DNA of 6,661 nt from assembly GCA_003647095.1 (NCBI GenBank), contig QMME01000223.1, positions 1 to 6,661 on the forward strand, given 5' to 3'. Within the stretch, counting starts at the first letter, position 1. Every line of letters begins with the position of its first letter. Below the pieces are notes generated by a model. That model did not search any database. It was not told where the DNA came from and was given only the letters and a program-made list of their open reading frames with translations. The stretch is from Deltaproteobacteria bacterium. Its GTDB lineage: Bacteria; Myxococcota; B64-G9. Positions 6,001 through 6,661 of the stretch are shown here, one piece after another. The translations under genes were made by a program, and so were the position numbers.

Positions 6001-6661
6001 CACCTGCCAGGCGGGTGTCTGCAGTGGTACCGATCCGGTGGTGTGCACCGCGCTTGACCAGTGTCATGACGCCGGAACCTGCAATCCGTCCACGGGAGCA
6101 TGTTCCAACCCCGCCAAGCCCGACGGCTCTGCCTGCGATGACGGTGATCTGTGCACCCAGACCGATACCTGTCTGTCGGGCACCTGTACCGGTAGCGATC
6201 CGGTGGTGTGCACGGCACTCGACCAGTGTCACCTGGCCGGAACCTGCAACCCGGCCACGGGAGCGTGTTCCGATCCGGCCAAGCCCGACGGCTCGCCCTG
6301 CGACGACGGCGACCTGTGCACCCAGACCGACACCTGCCAGGCTGGTGTTTGCAGCGGTGCCGACCCGGTGGTGTGCACGGCGCTCGATCAATGTCATGAC
6401 GTCGGAACCTGCAATCCCGCGACCGGGGTGTGTTCCGACCCGGCCAAACCCGACGGCTCTGCCTGCGATGACGGTGACCTGTGCACCCAGACCGATACCT
6501 GCCAGTCGGGTAGCTGCAGTGGATCTGATCCGGTGGTATGCACGGCACTCGACCAGTGTCACGACGCCGGCACCTGCAATCCGTCCACGGGAGTGTGTTC
6601 CAACCCTCCCAAACCCGACGGTACTCCCTGCGATGACGGCAACGCCTGTTCCAGCAGCGAC
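3002..6661 (+). CDS. Giant Cys/Asp-rich repeat protein, putative surface lipoprotein, C-terminus beyond window
   Basis: A single frame with no stop for 1220 residues, running off the right edge. Residues 1-32 form a signal peptide (hydrophobic about 16-28) ending in GSTGC, so C33 may be lipidated; Ser at -3 is not canonical. Residues about 46-157 form an Ig-like domain resembling bacterial Big_1 domains (IPASGK, GAEIKVFSS, SDTDGRASA). Residues about 165-250 contain CGGCDNSC, DCDGDQANGCE and DNCGSCGNVC, a module common in myxobacterial surface proteins. MopE-like putative metal-binding motifs lie at 254-300, 356-413 and 653-710, each with a DxDxDG or similar acidic loop, then DCxD...PG...CxDGxDNxCD. 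CTDC units of the Dictyostelium repeat type lie at 307-355, 447-652 and 744-769. A 55-residue repeat with eight Cys per unit fills 770 onward. The evenly spaced Cys imply dense disulfide bonding in an oxidising location, and the acidic loops imply calcium or other metal binding. No enzyme domain is visible. An extended stalk or adhesin-like surface role is inference. Confidence 0.94.
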   Translation, partial: MATPWLRSSTVGFGHLLSLVAGLLLAGIGSTGCDCNGGAIKAKVVGELRVEPDVIPASGKPEAEVSVWVYTEGAARTPMQGAEIKVFSSRNQGGNYVDMVEQPGVPSDTDGRASAFLGSSTVGEAGIVAEVDGVPLCDHFEDGECVRAQQIVSFYLVCEEGQIICHDECVNPQNDLANCGGCDNSCEFPNATAVCQEGQCLLSACQLGWEDCDGDQANGCEINLQGDRDNCGSCGNVCPPELGCVGGSCAATCVDADQDGFDDAACGGEDCNDADPEIYPGGVELCDGLDNNCDGQIDEQPASSEACADNNPCTNDVCQRGRGCINIKLSEGACDDQDACTMGDTCRNGICLGVPLDEDGDGYQPLACGGTDCDDTQVDVHPGAFEGSGQPQTCNDGWDNNCNGLTDGDDPLCHACESDSDCDDHDACTGQERCINNACQQGVAVDCDDANPCTDDSCDPASGACSHVNNSIPCDDGDACTVGDTCSGGVCQPGADTLDCEDGNPCTDDSCDSTSGCLHSNNTAACDDGNPCTAGDVCAGGQCQGGSQAPDCDDGNVCTDDSCDPARGGCVNDPNNALCDDGDPCTLDDQCADGACQPGTPRNCDDGNPCTDDSCDSASGSCLNSPNTASCDDGIDCTMNDTCFNGTCVGVPLDADGDDFEASQCGGLDCDDSNAAVNPGIFEGPQGDAMCGDGLDNDCDTLTDTDDPGCGACSVDGDCDNANVCDGAETCQGGLCVAGSPLDCNDNNPCTDDGCHPQNGCYNQDNNAPCDDGNACTLTDVCSGGSCTGTDPVVCTALDQCHDAGTCNPATGVCSNPLKPDGTACDDGDLCTQTDTCQGGVCTGGNAVVCTALDSCHDVGTCNPATGNCSNPAKPDGAGCDDGNLCTQTDTCLSGTCVGSNPVTCSALDQCHQAGTCNPDTGVCSDPAKPDGSPCDDGDACTQTDTCQAGICTGADPVVCTALDQCHDAGTCNPATGTCSDPAKPDGSACDDGNLCTQTDTCQAGVCSGTDPVVCTALDQCHDAGTCNPSTGACSNPAKPDGSACDDGDLCTQTDTCLSGTCTGSDPVVCTALDQCHLAGTCNPATGACSDPAKPDGSPCDDGDLCTQTDTCQAGVCSGADPVVCTALDQCHDVGTCNPATGVCSDPAKPDGSACDDGDLCTQTDTCQSGSCSGSDPVVCTALDQCHDAGTCNPSTGVCSNPPKPDGTPCDDGNACSSSD
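3761..3901 (+). repeat. MopE-like metal-binding motif, copy 1 (residues 254-300)
   Basis: This encodes VDADQDGFDD, then GEDCNDADPEIYPGGVELC, then DGLDNNCDGQIDEQ. It is the closest match of the three copies to the putative metal-binding motif named after MopE of Methylococcus capsulatus. The DxDxDG start resembles calcium-binding loops. It stands alone, unlike copies 2 and 3, which sit in a longer duplicated block. Confidence 0.8.
3920..4066 (+). repeat. First CTDC (Dictyostelium-type) repeat unit (residues 307-355)
   Basis: It encodes an A half-unit starting CADNNPCTNDVC and a B half-unit starting CDDQDACTMGDTC. It lies between MopE-like motifs 1 and 2 and is more diverged than the four-unit array downstream. 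The B half belongs also to the start of the 891-bp duplicated block. Confidence 0.75.
4019..4339 (+). repeat. Duplicated module, copy 1: CTMxDTC end, MopE-like motif 2, Cys linker
   Basis: This 107-codon block encodes CTMGDTC, then LDEDGDGYQ, TDCDDTQVDVHPGAFEG, CNDGWDNNCNGLTDGDDPLC, and a linker with CESDSDCDDHDAC. It aligns without gaps to 4910-5230, exactly 891 bp downstream. Four CTDC units lie between the copies. Confidence 0.82.
4340..4957 (+). repeat. Four tandem CTDC-type units, 156-159 bp each (residues 447-652)
   Basis: Units begin at 4340, 4499, 4655 and 4811. Each has an A half (consensus CDDGNPCTDDSCD, Cys spacing x5, x4, x5-6) and a B half (CDDGDxCTxxDxC, Cys spacing x5, x5, x4). 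The pattern matches the Dictyostelium slime-mold (CTDC) repeat. Unit length drifts by one residue, in contrast to the rigid 55-residue array downstream. Confidence 0.85.
4910..5230 (+). repeat. Duplicated module, copy 2: CTMxDTC end, MopE-like motif 3, Cys linker
   Basis: This 107-codon block encodes CTMNDTC, LDADGDDFE, LDCDDSNAAVNPGIFEG, CGDGLDNDCDTLTDTDDPGC, and a linker with CSVDGDCDNANVC. It is the gap-free counterpart of 4019-4339. The first acidic loop lacks the usual Gly (DADGDDFE), so metal binding there may be altered. Confidence 0.82.
5231..5308 (+). repeat. Single CTDC A half-unit before the 165-bp array (residues 744-769)
   Basis: It encodes CNDNNPCTDDGCHPQNGC and a short NQDNNAP linker. 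It is the last A-type half-unit visible. Its B half is the first half of unit 1 of the 55-residue array, so this marks the switch between the two repeat types. Confidence 0.75.
5309..6661 (+). repeat. Tandem 165-bp (55-residue) Cys-rich repeats, eight complete plus the start of a ninth
   Basis: Units start at 5309, 5474, 5639, 5804, 5969, 6134, 6299, 6464 and 6629, each exactly 165 bp from the last. Each complete unit has eight Cys at positions 1, 7, 13, 18, 26, 32, 38 and 45, and carries CTQTDTC, VVCTALDQC, AGTCNP and KPDG. Units differ at many synonymous sites. Variable amino-acid positions are mainly 5-6, 14-17, 19-22, 34-35, 41-44, 47 and 54-55. Unit 1 (CTLTDVC) and the partial unit 9 (CSSSD) are the most divergent at the B-half signature. 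Confidence 0.96.

Noticed and set aside
4988..6562. Long minus-strand open frame (524 codons) opposite the 165-bp array
   Set aside because: It is a periodic shadow of the repeats with the same period and no domain signature. Absence of stops follows from repeating one stop-free unit.
5309..6661. The regular array as a CRISPR or non-coding satellite
   Set aside because: The period is a multiple of three, the frame is open throughout, and differences between units are mostly synonymous or conservative with all Cys kept. It is coding repeat DNA.

Overview
The window reads as a chromosomal fragment of a Myxococcota or related deltaproteobacterial genome. The evidence is a GC-rich sequence and a Pkn-type Ser/Thr kinase with an HRDISPQN catalytic loop and a single C-terminal membrane helix. 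It also includes a TPR protein with a WWFW-type C-terminal anchor, two putative lipoproteins, and a very large Cys/Asp-rich protein built of MopE-like motifs, Dictyostelium-type CTDC repeats and a 55-residue repeat. This combination is characteristic of that lineage, but the lineage call is inference because no rRNA or marker gene is present.

Layout. Positions 1-1274 on the minus strand hold the kinase; its C-terminal end runs off the left edge. Positions 1275-1438 form a divergent promoter region, with two TTGACT -35 boxes facing away from each other around a perfect 10-bp palindrome. Positions 1439-2826 on the plus strand hold a two-gene operon: a 301-residue TPR/membrane-anchored protein, then after 17 bases a 154-residue putative lipoprotein. 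Positions 2827-3001 are intergenic, with a candidate promoter and a strong Shine-Dalgarno. Position 3002 to the right edge is one uninterrupted reading frame of 1220 residues that is still open at 6661.

The large protein has, in order: a signal/lipobox region, an Ig-like (Big_1-like) domain, a Cys/Gly module, MopE-like motif 1, a CTDC unit, MopE-like motif 2, four CTDC units, MopE-like motif 3, a CTDC half-unit, and eight complete 55-residue repeats in exact 165-bp register plus the start of a ninth. Two larger structures lie over this: a 321-bp block duplicated at an offset of 891 bp, and mosaic similarity inside the 165-bp array at offsets of 330 and 495 bp.

How the genes may work together is inference. 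The plus-strand genes encode envelope or exported proteins, and the divergent kinase shares their control region, so the kinase may sense or regulate an envelope or surface process. Nothing in the sequence shows a direct link. The large protein looks like an extended, disulfide- and calcium-stabilised surface or adhesin-like stalk.
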